In this document: in pieces, positions 1 to 6,148 of the stretch
Numbering within the stretch: the stretch's first letter is position 1
How the letters are laid out: every line of letters starts with the position of its first letter
DNA from: Thermoplasmata archaeon
Lineage (GTDB): Archaea > Thermoplasmatota > Thermoplasmata > Thermoplasmatales > Thermoplasmataceae
Reading direction: 5' to 3'
Length of the DNA: 7,968 bases
Assembly (NCBI GenBank): GCA_021835185.1
Contig: JAKBQO010000063.1
Span: 1 to 7,968, forward strand
Program-made: the position numbers and the translations under genes
The notes under the pieces: generated by a model
What the model saw: the letters and a program-made list of their open reading frames with translations, nothing else
Told to the model about the DNA's origin: nothing
The model's database searches: none

Positions 1-325
1 TTGCCACAATTTCCAGGAGCTTCTCAGATTTCTGGTCGTTTTTCCATTCTTCTATCTTCTCCCTCTTCTGGTGCTCGTTAACTCTTTTAAGGGAAAGGTC
101 AACATGCCTCCTATTGCTATCAACATTCAATACCTTGCATACTGTTCTCTGGTTAACCCTGACAAAATCTTTAATGTGCTTAATCCATCCTGTTGCGACC
201 TCAGCTATGTGAATAAAACCTGAAACGCCAGGATATTCATCCAGCTGTACAATTGCACCATAATTCTGGACTTCTTTTATCGTAACAACTACTAAATCTC
301 CGGGTTCTGGCATATCTCTGGACAT
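1..325 (-). CDS. eif2a: Translation initiation factor aIF2 subunit alpha (3' end cut by window edge)
   Basis: This gene encodes the alpha subunit of archaeal initiation factor 2, the heterotrimer that brings Met-tRNAi to the small ribosomal subunit. Only the first 108 codons are present; the family is about 260-270 residues. I translated it by hand from the minus strand. Residues about 9-82 form an S1/OB-fold RNA-binding domain, with GDLVVV at 9-14, NYGAIVQLDEYPG at 21-33, GFIHIAEVATGWIKHI at 36-51 and HVDLSLKRV at 74-82. The helical middle domain begins after that. The start at 325 lies 7 nt after the rps27e stop; a second ATG at 313 (Met5) would also leave the PEPGD motif intact, so the start is uncertain by four codons. 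It is the third gene of an operon with rpl44e and rps27e, an order common in archaea. No clear Shine-Dalgarno precedes it, so coupling to rps27e is likely. There is no Ser near the position corresponding to the loop phosphorylated in eukaryotic eIF2-alpha; Thr45 is closest. Confidence 0.95.
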   Translation of the reverse strand, partial: MSRDMPEPGDLVVVTIKEVQNYGAIVQLDEYPGVSGFIHIAEVATGWIKHIKDFVRVNQRTVCKVLNVDSNRRHVDLSLKRVNEHQKREKIEEWKNDQKSEKLLEIVA

Positions 326-332
326 AACTGGC

Positions 333-533
333 CTATAATTTTATCTTTTCAACAAGCTCTCCAGATGTGGCAAGTGTTGAACCTGTTGGTTTTGCTATGG
401 TTGACCCACAGATGTTGCAAACTACCACAGAGGAGACTTTTGAATAAATAATCTGTTCATTTCCGCAATCTTTACATTTAATTTTAAGGAAATTATTTCC
501 TACATCCTTCAATTTTTTAAATTCATCTGCCAT
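333..533 (-). CDS. rps27e: Small ribosomal subunit protein eS27
   Basis: This encodes a 66-residue zinc-ribbon protein of the archaeal/eukaryotic 30S subunit, and the length is usual for archaeal S27e. The zinc site is visible as Cys20-x2-Cys23 and Cys39-x2-Cys42, around the family motifs IKCKDCGNEQIIYS (18-31) and VVVCNICGSTIAKPTGS (36-52). The ATG at 533 lies only 2 nt after the rpl44e stop, and the stop TAG (335-333) is 7 nt before the aIF2-alpha start. The three genes are therefore almost certainly co-transcribed and translationally coupled. No separate promoter or strong ribosome-binding site is visible. Identification is firm. Confidence 0.97.
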   Translation of the reverse strand: MADEFKKLKDVGNNFLKIKCKDCGNEQIIYSKVSSVVVCNICGSTIAKPTGSTLATSGELVEKIKL

Positions 534-535
534 AT

Positions 536-817
536 TTATGCCTCCACTATTTCAAATTTCTTGGCCCTCTGTGTGGGTGGTGTTATAGATTTCTTGCATA
601 CTGTGCACTTAAGCCTCAATGCAATTCTTTTGGTTGGTTTTTCCCTTCCTTCGTACCTTGGCCTTGGAAATCCTCCATAACCTGATGTAACCCTTCTAAA
701 CCTCCTCTGGCCTGCCCTTAATTCGCTGGCCTTTCTTTTACGTACTCTTTCTACATCATGTACTGTATGTTTTTTGCAATATGGACAGTAAGTTTTTATC
801 TGTTTTGGCATTTTCAT
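536..817 (-). CDS. rpl44e: Large ribosomal subunit protein eL42 (L44e)
   Basis: This encodes a 93-residue basic zinc protein of the 50S subunit, located near the ribosomal E site in the family. Two CxxC pairs, Cys11/Cys14 and Cys71/Cys74, form the zinc site. Diagnostic segments are [16 protein letters not shown] (3-18), the Arg/Lys-rich stretch 24-42 and the Gly/Pro/Arg-rich loop [19 protein letters not shown] (45-63), followed by RLKC. The ATG at 817 gives the family-typical MKMPK start; an internal ATG at 811 would remove two residues. It is first in the operon with rps27e and aIF2-alpha and is transcribed from the divergent promoter region 818-933. A weak purine-rich AAGG at 827-830 lies upstream. 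Identification is firm. Confidence 0.97.
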   Translation of the reverse strand: MKMPKQIKTYCPYCKKHTVHDVERVRKRKASELRAGQRRFRRVTSGYGGFPRPRYEGREKPTKRIALRLKCTVCKKSITPPTQRAKKFEIVEA

Positions 818-848
818 AATATCAAACCTTAAACTATATTTTTTACTG

Positions 849-874
849 ATATATAATGTTTATACAATTATAAA
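849..874 (-). promoter_or_regulatory. Candidate promoter(s) of the rpl44e operon
   Basis: On the minus strand two archaeal TATA-like boxes precede rpl44e: TTATATAT (856-849) and TTTATAAT (874-867). With the usual 25-27 nt from box centre to transcription start, they predict starts near 826 and 844, giving leaders of about 9 or 27 nt. The second would include the AAGG at 827-830. I cannot decide between them from sequence alone. Confidence 0.5.
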
Positions 875-879
875 TTGTA
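863..879. promoter_or_regulatory. Interrupted palindrome, candidate operator in the divergent promoter region
   Basis: TACAATT-ATA-AATTGTA is a perfect inverted repeat with 7-bp arms (863-869 and 873-879) and a 3-bp spacer. It sits near the middle of the 116-bp region between the divergent genes rpl44e and the 105-residue gene, and overlaps one of the candidate TATA boxes of rpl44e. Such symmetry suits a dimeric helix-turn-helix regulator, but the site is AT-rich and may be chance. Confidence 0.4.
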
Positions 880-902
880 GGTAAAGCATATAAATTAACA
901 AA

Positions 903-916
903 TATTAAATATAAAT
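903..916 (+). promoter_or_regulatory. Candidate TATA box of the 105-residue protein gene, leaderless
   Basis: Overlapping TATA-like strings TATTAAAT (903-910) and AATATAAA (908-915) lie 23-27 nt before the ATG at 934. This spacing predicts a transcript starting at or very near the start codon. No Shine-Dalgarno-like sequence lies at a workable distance, which agrees with leaderless translation. A second TATA-like string, CATATAAATT (887-896), would give a leader of about 17 nt. Confidence 0.5.
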
Positions 917-933
917 TTAACCTATAAAAGTGA

Positions 934-1251
934 ATGGCCAATTACAAGTATAGAAAATATGGAACAAGGGTTAATAAAAATTACCGGGAAAATAATGGCG
1001 AAAAAGCTTCAAAAAAACTTGACATGAGGCGGGAAGACGAATTCAACTACATGCTTGGAACTATGCTGAAGGACCTTCCTGACAGTGTCAGGGGAGCAGT
1101 AAGGGGCAGCATATATGCTATCACTTCAAAGAAAGGCATTAAGGATGCCAAGGAATATATAATTAAAAAGAAGGAAGATGGCACCATAGACGAAAAAATG
1201 GAGAAAAACCTCATAGATTTAATATATTCATACAGCAAGTACAGGAATTAA
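934..1251 (+). CDS. Uncharacterised basic, Tyr/Lys-rich 105-residue protein
   Basis: I do not recognise this protein. The reading frame is credible: it begins with ATG 23-27 nt after TATA-like sequences, uses the AGG/AGA and ATA codons of its neighbours, and lies alone between two convincing genes. The product has about 25 Lys+Arg against 16 Asp+Glu (net about +9), ten Tyr, and no Cys, His, Gln or Trp. Residues 1-33 are polar, rich in Lys/Arg/Asn/Tyr and probably disordered. Residues 34-105 look mainly helical, with EFNYMLGTMLKDLPDSVRG (36-54) followed by an amphipathic region ending in LIDLIYSYSKYRN (93-105). No membrane segment or signal peptide is seen. The composition and the translation-gene neighbourhood would fit an RNA- or ribosome-associated protein, but that is inference. 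It faces away from rpl44e and shares a possible operator with it. Confidence 0.75.
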   Translation: MANYKYRKYGTRVNKNYRENNGEKASKKLDMRREDEFNYMLGTMLKDLPDSVRGAVRGSIYAITSKKGIKDAKEYIIKKKEDGTIDEKMEKNLIDLIYSYSKYRN

Positions 1252-1260
1252 ATATCCTGT

Positions 1261-1290
1261 GGCATCTTTGCAACTGCCCCGATTATTTTT
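1261..1290 (+). terminator. Weak candidate terminator after the 105-residue gene
   Basis: GGCA (1261-1264) can pair with TGCC (1275-1278) across a 10-nt loop, and a T-rich run ends with five Ts at 1286-1290. The stem is short, and archaeal termination mostly needs only T tracts, so this is a modest call. The rest of the 150-bp gap 1252-1401 holds the ileS promoter and a doubtful minus-strand coding-like stretch (see findings). Confidence 0.3.
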
Positions 1291-1371
1291 ATGCTGGTAG
1301 TATGTATTTTATGGATCCTTTCAACTACCCGCGGATTATTAACATTGCATATAATTAGATTTGATAAAAAA

Positions 1372-1379
1372 TAATAAAT
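1372..1379 (+). promoter_or_regulatory. TATA box of ileS, leaderless
   Basis: TAATAAAT, preceded by an A-rich BRE-like stretch, is centred about 26 nt before the ileS ATG at 1402. This predicts a transcript beginning at the start codon. The sequence just before the ATG (CTGAACTGATA) has no recognisable Shine-Dalgarno, which agrees with leaderless expression. Confidence 0.55.
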
Positions 1380-1401
1380 ACATTTTATTACTGAACTGAT
1401 A

Positions 1402-4400
1402 ATGAGTAGCAATTTTTACCAGACTATTGACGTTAACAAATCATCGATGGATATTGAGAAAGAAATAAGAAAATACTGGAAAGAAAATAAAATCATCGAG
1501 GATATATTGAATAAGGACAGGAACCTTAAAAGATATACTTTTCTCGAGGGGCCCCCAACAGCAAACGGTAGGCCCCACGTAGGGCACCTCATGACCAGGA
1601 CAGTAAAAGATACTGTCATGAGGTATAAATACATGTCCGGATACGACATAGGAAGGAGAACCGGCGGGTGGGATTGCCACGGCCTTCCTGTTGAACTGGA
1701 AGCCGAAAAGCATTTCGGGTTTAATACAAAAAAGGAAATAGAGGATTTTGGAATAGAAAAATTTAATGAATACTGCAGAAACAGTGTATTTACATACATA
1801 GATGAATGGAACGAAGTAGACAGTGAAATAGGCTACTGGATTGATGAGAATAAATCCTATGTAACATTGAGAAACGACTATATGGAGAGTGAATGGTACG
1901 CCCTGAAGAAGCTATTTGATGAAAATATGCTTGTAAAGGATTACAAAATTGTCCCATATTGCCCCAGATGCGGAACATCATTAAGTTCCCATGAAGTAGC
2001 CCAGGGATATAAGAATACAGATGATATATCTGTGTATGTGAAGTTCAGGGTAAAAGGCAGCATGAACCGGTATCTTATAGCCTGGACAACAACGCCCTGG
2101 ACACTGCCATCAAATGAACTTCTTGTTGTCAATAAAGATTTTGATTACTCTCTGGTTTCGGATGGAAACAATGAATATTATGTATTATCCAGCACCGTCC
2201 AATCATTATTTAAGGATGCAAAAGTCCTGAAAACAATGAAAGGGAAAGACCTTGTTGGAACACGTTATGAGCAGCTTATGCCATTTCTTCACGTTGGCAG
2301 TAATGCACTCCAGGTCGTTCCTGGTGATTTTGTAACAGCAGAGGATGGTACGGGAATAGTCCATGCAGCACCCGCATTCGGAGCTGACGATTTTGACATA
2401 GCAAAGGAATACAATGTTAGCCTTATAAATCCTGTGGATTCAGAGGGAAAATTTGATAATAGCGTTCCATGGAAAGATAAGTTTGTCATGGATGTTAATC
2501 CTGATATAATCGGATACTTGAAGGAAAATAACCTTCTATTTAAAAGCCAGAAAATAAAGCATACATATCCATTTTGCTACAGGTGCGGAACAAAACTGCT
2601 TTATTATCCACTGGATGCATGGTTTATCAAAGTATCCACAATAAGGGAGCTGCTGAAGAAAAATAATGATAAGGTTAACTGGTATCCGGAATACCTTAAA
2701 GACGGAAGATTCGGGAATTTCCTTAATGATGCAAAGGATTGGGCGCTAAGCAGGAACAGATACTGGGGAACTCCATTGCCAATATGGAAATGTAGCAACG
2801 GCCATTACCTTGCAGTTGGAAGCAGGGAAGACATAGAAAAGCATGGTGGCAATATACCGGATGACTTACACAGGCCATTTATCGATGCTGTTAAACTGAA
2901 GTGCCCGGAATGTTCAGAAACTATGGAAAGGGAGCCATATGTCATAGATACATGGTTTGACTCTGGGAGTGCAAGCTATGCCGCAATGCATTATCCCTTT
3001 AACAAAAATTTTGACACAGAAGGCATACCTGTAGATTTTATAACCGAGGCAATTGACCAGACACGTGGCTGGTTTTACACGCTTCATGTTATATCATCCC
3101 TGCTTTTTGGAAGAAATGCATATAAAAATGTAATGTCTATGAGTTTTATCCTTGATGAAAACGGGCAGAAAATGAGCAAAAGCAAGGGGAATTTTGTTAC
3201 AGCAAGGGATTTTATATCTATGTATGGTGCAGACCCTGCAAGGCTTTTCTTCTACACAGGCGCACCATGGAATTCAAAATCAATTGACAAGAAGCTCATA
3301 GGCGATACTGCAAGAAAGGTGTTCGGCACACTATCCAACGTTTACTCATTTTTTGCATCCAATGCCAACCTGGATGGATTCGTCTTCCAGGACCTTGAAC
3401 CCTCCAGCAACCTTCTGGACAGGTGGCTCCTTTCCAGATTAAATTCTACAATAGAAAACACCCGGAAGAATATGGATGAATTTGATATGCATATAGCTCT
3501 CAGAAACATAATGGACCTTATAAACGATTTTTCCAATTATTACCTGAGGCTATCAAGGAAAAGATTCTGGGAAGGGAAACTGGACGATGAGAAGAAGAGA
3601 GCATACGAAACACTGTATTATACCCTTATAAACATACTGAAACTTCTTGCACCCCTGGCGCCGTTCTATACAGATTATATGTACCAGAAACTCTCAGGCC
3701 CGGAAAAAACAATCCATTCAGAAAAATACCCGGAACCTGACAATAATTACATAGACAGCGATCTGGAAAAGGAATTTAAATATGCCATATCCATAATGGA
3801 ACTTTCCAGGCGGGCAAGGCAGGAATCCAATATAAAAGGAAGGCAGGTTGTGGGCAATATAATGCTGTACAGCGATATGGAATTAAATCCGGCTATTCTT
3901 GATATAATATCCCCGGAGCTTAATTCTATGGATATTAAATTTATACCATTTGGAGAAAGGCCAGTTAAAACAACAGTAAAACCTGTTTTCTCAAAGGTAG
4001 CTCCGGTATTGAGGGGGGACACCAATAAATTTGCTGAGTACCTGAATTCAGAAAACATTTACAGTGAACTTAAAAAAACCGGCAAAATAACGTATAAAGG
4101 CAATGAATTTACACCGGACTTTTTTGAAATCCACGAGGATCCATCACCGGAATATGCCTTTGCCAGTGATGAAAAAACAGGGATATCCGTATTCATAAAC
4201 AAAAATATTGACAACAATCTTCTGCTGGCAGGATACGCAAGGGAAATTATAAGGAGAATACAGATAATGAGAAAGGACCTTAATCTGGAATATTCCAGGA
4301 ATATCAAAACGGAGATAAATGTGTCAGGCGATATAAGAAAATCCATAGAGAAGTTTATGGATCTTATAAAGAATGAGACATTAAGCAAAAGCATAGAATT

Positions 4401-4476
4401 TTCATCTTCCACTGATGGAAAAACCTGGGATATTGATGGTGAAAATGTCCAGATAAGCATAACTCCGGTTAATTAA
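1402..4476 (+). CDS. ileS: Isoleucyl-tRNA synthetase (archaeal/eukaryotic type)
   Basis: This cytoplasmic class Ia synthetase activates isoleucine with ATP, charges tRNA-Ile and clears misactivated valine. The 1024-residue length fits archaeal IleRS. Visible in order are the HIGH-type motif HVGH (59-62, within PPTANGRPHVGH 51-62), GGWDCHGLPVE (from 88), and the CP1 editing domain with WTTTPWTLPSN (228-238) and GTGIVHAAPAFGADDF (316-331). TRGWFY (554-559) and the second ATP-binding loop KMSKS (590-594) complete the Rossmann core. Zinc-type cysteines include Cys187/Cys190, Cys392/Cys395 and Cys501/Cys504; Cys464-x3-His468 may complete the last site. The anticodon-binding helical domain starts near 670 (LLDRWLLSRL), and a C-terminal domain extends to 1024. 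The start at 1402 gives a normal N-terminus and matches the TATA spacing. Its last 8 bp overlap the end of the convergent trmG10. Identification is firm. Confidence 0.98.
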   Translation: MSSNFYQTIDVNKSSMDIEKEIRKYWKENKIIEDILNKDRNLKRYTFLEGPPTANGRPHVGHLMTRTVKDTVMRYKYMSGYDIGRRTGGWDCHGLPVELEAEKHFGFNTKKEIEDFGIEKFNEYCRNSVFTYIDEWNEVDSEIGYWIDENKSYVTLRNDYMESEWYALKKLFDENMLVKDYKIVPYCPRCGTSLSSHEVAQGYKNTDDISVYVKFRVKGSMNRYLIAWTTTPWTLPSNELLVVNKDFDYSLVSDGNNEYYVLSSTVQSLFKDAKVLKTMKGKDLVGTRYEQLMPFLHVGSNALQVVPGDFVTAEDGTGIVHAAPAFGADDFDIAKEYNVSLINPVDSEGKFDNSVPWKDKFVMDVNPDIIGYLKENNLLFKSQKIKHTYPFCYRCGTKLLYYPLDAWFIKVSTIRELLKKNNDKVNWYPEYLKDGRFGNFLNDAKDWALSRNRYWGTPLPIWKCSNGHYLAVGSREDIEKHGGNIPDDLHRPFIDAVKLKCPECSETMEREPYVIDTWFDSGSASYAAMHYPFNKNFDTEGIPVDFITEAIDQTRGWFYTLHVISSLLFGRNAYKNVMSMSFILDENGQKMSKSKGNFVTARDFISMYGADPARLFFYTGAPWNSKSIDKKLIGDTARKVFGTLSNVYSFFASNANLDGFVFQDLEPSSNLLDRWLLSRLNSTIENTRKNMDEFDMHIALRNIMDLINDFSNYYLRLSRKRFWEGKLDDEKKRAYETLYYTLINILKLLAPLAPFYTDYMYQKLSGPEKTIHSEKYPEPDNNYIDSDLEKEFKYAISIMELSRRARQESNIKGRQVVGNIMLYSDMELNPAILDIISPELNSMDIKFIPFGERPVKTTVKPVFSKVAPVLRGDTNKFAEYLNSENIYSELKKTGKITYKGNEFTPDFFEIHEDPSPEYAFASDEKTGISVFINKNIDNNLLLAGYAREIIRRIQIMRKDLNLEYSRNIKTEINVSGDIRKSIEKFMDLIKNETLSKSIEFSSSTDGKTWDIDGENVQISITPVN

Positions 4477-5440
4477 TCCTGGATAAAATAACAAATTGCC
4501 GGATCAGCGACTTATGCTGGTACACAGGCACAATTTTTTCTATATTGAAATATTTTACAGCATAATCAAGAAACTGGGTATTATTTACTATAATGGAGCA
4601 CTTTCCTCTGCTTTTTAACAATTCGTTAAATTTTATGAATGATTCTTTATATAATTCTACTATGTCATGGTTGTTTACTCCGGAACTTCTCCCATACGGC
4701 ATATCTGTGACTATCCCATCAACCTTCTTATCCAGTGATAAGCTGGCTATATCTAAATTATACATTTTATAATTCTCTATGCCAAAATACTTAAAATTCA
4801 ATTTTGTGCCCATTACCATATTAAGTTCTGAATCGTTTCCGATTATTTTTCTCCCAAGCATTGAAGCCTCTATGAGTATGCCGCCAGTTCCACAGAACGG
4901 GTCAAGCAAGGTATCTCCCTCCACTGTCCCTGATGTGTTAACCAGATATCTTGCATATTTAGGGTGGAGGGAAACGGGTGAAAAAAATGGCCTCATAGGC
5001 GCCCTACGCTCTTCGAAACGTTTTTTATCCCTTTCATATGTGAGGATGCACAGGTACCATTTATCCAGAAAAATTGCCCTGACAATAAAATCCGGATTTT
5101 TAAAGGATATTCTGCCTTTGCCACCTAAATTTCTCCCTATTTCAGATTCTATCCCCTCTGTCTCTGTTTTAGCTTTTCCTATAACCCTGACGTAAAAAAA
5201 ACCATCCGGAATTTCTGTTCCGGTAAAATTCTTGTAATCGTCACTTTCATTTATAACTCTGGATATATAATTGGTGAATGCAGAATTCATTACCTTTGCA
5301 GGGTCACCATCAATTAATGCGAATTTACCACTGAGAAAAATTATCTGAAAATTTTTATAAGTTTCCTGGATAGATTTTATTTCAGTGTAGGCTATTTCAA
5401 TATTTTCACCTGAAAGTTCCAGGATATATCTACTGTTCAT
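4469..5440 (-). CDS. trmG10: tRNA (guanine-10-N2)-methyltransferase, Trm-G10/Trm11 family
   Basis: This is an S-adenosylmethionine-dependent enzyme of the THUMP plus Rossmann methyltransferase family, which in archaea makes N2-methyl- and dimethylguanosine at position 10 of tRNA. The 323-residue length is usual. The THUMP-containing half covers about residues 1-150. The family linker RPFFSPVSLHPKYARYLVN is at 150-168, the SAM-binding motif DPFCGTGG at 180-187 with Glu191, acidic Asp203 and Asp230 follow, and the catalytic motif IV is TDMPYG (245-250). Motif IV is normally D-P-P-Y; here Met247 replaces the first Pro. I chose the ATG at 5440 because it yields the family-like N-terminus MNSRYILELSG; an upstream ATG at 5491 would add 17 poor-fitting residues and overlap rpoL by 62 bp. 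With the chosen start it overlaps rpoL by 11 bp, implying coupling, with no Shine-Dalgarno of its own. Its stop shares the palindrome TTAATTAA with ileS. A mono- rather than dimethylating activity cannot be excluded. Confidence 0.9.
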   Translation of the reverse strand: MNSRYILELSGENIEIAYTEIKSIQETYKNFQIIFLSGKFALIDGDPAKVMNSAFTNYISRVINESDDYKNFTGTEIPDGFFYVRVIGKAKTETEGIESEIGRNLGGKGRISFKNPDFIVRAIFLDKWYLCILTYERDKKRFEERRAPMRPFFSPVSLHPKYARYLVNTSGTVEGDTLLDPFCGTGGILIEASMLGRKIIGNDSELNMVMGTKLNFKYFGIENYKMYNLDIASLSLDKKVDGIVTDMPYGRSSGVNNHDIVELYKESFIKFNELLKSRGKCSIIVNNTQFLDYAVKYFNIEKIVPVYQHKSLIRQFVILSRIN

Positions 5441-5744
5441 TTTTTTCTGTGCTGGCTTTGAATTTTTCAAGTTCCTTCTGCAATTCCGCATCCAGCGATT
5501 CGTAAATCTTGTTCATGCGTTTTATAGCTCTTTTAATTGCAGCCTGGGGCTTTCCCGTACTGACTTTTACATAAATCTCCGGATTGTCTATGTCGGGGTG
5601 TTTTATGTAATAGTGAGATTCCACAACCTTATCATCCTTTAATATCTCCTCGACAAGGGGCCTTAAAACGGTATTGTCATAATTTATCATTTCTACTTTA
5701 ATTGAATCTTTGTCCTTTGAAATAATGTTAAATTGAGAATCCAT
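5430..5744 (-). CDS. rpoL: DNA-directed RNA polymerase subunit L (RpoL/Rpo11)
   Basis: This is the archaeal counterpart of eukaryotic Rpb11 and of one half of the bacterial alpha dimer. It pairs with RpoD in the polymerase assembly platform. The 104-residue length is near the family's 90-100. The family core is visible as DNTVLRPLVEEILKDDKVV (23-41), corresponding to the D-H-T-L-x-N-x-L signature, then the Y-x-x-x-HP segment YYIKHP (45-50), IYVKVSTGKPQAAIKRAIKRM (57-77) and a charged C-terminal helix (about 78-100). The usual LGNLL is altered to VLRPLV, so the match is good but divergent. It is first of a two-gene operon with trmG10, whose start lies within its last four codons and stop. A TATA box 26 nt upstream predicts a leaderless mRNA. 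Confidence 0.92.
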   Translation of the reverse strand: MDSQFNIISKDKDSIKVEMINYDNTVLRPLVEEILKDDKVVESHYYIKHPDIDNPEIYVKVSTGKPQAAIKRAIKRMNKIYESLDAELQKELEKFKASTEKNEQ

Positions 5745-5766
5745 GTAGCTATATTTTAAATTAGTA

Positions 5767-5774
5767 TATATTTA
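5767..5774 (-). promoter_or_regulatory. TATA box of the rpoL-trmG10 operon, leaderless
   Basis: On the minus strand TAAATATA (5774-5767) is centred about 26 nt before the rpoL ATG at 5744, so transcription should begin at the start codon. No Shine-Dalgarno is seen in the intervening AT-rich sequence. Confidence 0.55.
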
Positions 5775-5806
5775 TTATCACAGGAGCGAGATATTTTTAA
5801 TTTTTA

Positions 5807-5989
5807 TTATTCATCATTGCAGAGAGCAATTTTCATAGTTTCTATCCGGTTAAAATATTCTTCAGGAGTTTTCAAATAAATTCTCTAGCCTAAATTCCAC
5901 CGGAACCTGCCTCCTTCATTTGAAAAATTATCATACACCCAATATTCGACAATTTTGACTTTTTTTGTGGTACCATATCCAGGATCCGG
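5807..5989 (-). pseudogene. Degenerate coding remnant with in-frame stop, perhaps transposase-derived
   Basis: Reading the minus strand downward from 5989 gives a strikingly protein-like frame of 34 codons including KKVKIVEYWVYDN and EGGRFRWNLG. An in-frame TAG (5887-5885) follows, then 25 more codons starting RIYLKTPEEYFNRIE and ending MKIALCNDE before TAA at 5809-5807. Immediately upstream the same frame has a TAA at 5992-5990. There is no plausible start, so this is a broken fragment. The pattern 'K-x-V-E-Y-W ... R-x-x-x-NLG-R-I-x-L-x-TPEE' loosely resembles the N-terminal part of IS4/IS1634-type transposases, but that is a recollection of family style, not a match. A 9-bp string, ATCCGGTTA on the plus strand, occurs both inside it (5844-5852) and at its edge (5984-5992). 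No terminal inverted repeats were found. Confidence 0.5.
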
Positions 5990-6110
5990 TTAGAACGGGC
6001 AAAGCCCCAGTATTCCATTCTGGGCCAGAAATTATGCCACAAAACATTTTTTAGAATTAAAGATTCAAGTATAACTCCCGCGTTTTTATCTGTACTACCA
6101 TTATGATAAG
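5990..6110. other. Gene-free stretch before the EF-1alpha promoter, origin unclear
   Basis: I see no intact gene here. The part 5981-6030 is richer in G+C than the AT-rich surroundings and can form a small stem, CCCAG (6006-6010) with CTGGG (6020-6024), as well as GGGC-AAA-GCCC (5997-6007). It may continue the adjacent coding remnant in shifted frames, or be a structured element. It does not fold as a tRNA by eye. Confidence 0.3.
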
Positions 6111-6114
6111 AAAG

Positions 6115-6126
6115 ATATTTAAATAT
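6115..6126 (+). promoter_or_regulatory. Promoter of the EF-1alpha - uS10 operon
   Basis: ATATTTAAATAT, itself palindromic, contains TATA-like TATTTAAA and TTTAAATA and follows an AAGAAAG BRE-like stretch (6108-6114). Centred near 6121, it predicts a transcription start about 6146-6148. The leader would then be about 35 nt, beginning just before the inverted repeat at 6149. A weaker TATA-like ATTATATG at 6133-6140 would start transcription after most of that repeat. Confidence 0.55.
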
Positions 6127-6148
6127 TAAAGTATTATATGGTAAAGAA

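Noticed and set aside
1252..1371. Plus-strand readthrough frame after the 105-residue gene, with a membrane-like segment
   Set aside because: It is in frame with the upstream gene but follows a TAA stop, has no start of its own near its beginning, and nothing suggests recoding. The hydrophobic look probably reflects AT-rich DNA.
1416..1799. 127-codon minus-strand open frame opposite the start of ileS
   Set aside because: It is antisense to the HIGH-motif region of ileS, and its composition mirrors the sense codons; there is no independent evidence for it.
4059..4460. 133-codon minus-strand hydrophobic open frame opposite the end of ileS
   Set aside because: Its hydrophobicity follows from reading Lys/Asp/Asn-rich codons in antisense; it has no promoter and overlaps a firm gene.
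4779..5195. 138-codon plus-strand open frame opposite trmG10
   Set aside because: It lies wholly antisense to a clearly conserved methyltransferase, and its translation shows no family features; it is a shadow frame.
5441..5491. Upstream ATG extending trmG10 by 17 residues
   Set aside because: The added residues do not look like the family N-terminus and would overlap rpoL by 62 bp; the ATG at 5440 fits better.
5981..6040. Possible tRNA or structured RNA in the GC-richer patch
   Set aside because: Only short local stems form; there is no acceptor stem, T-loop or anticodon arm in the right arrangement.
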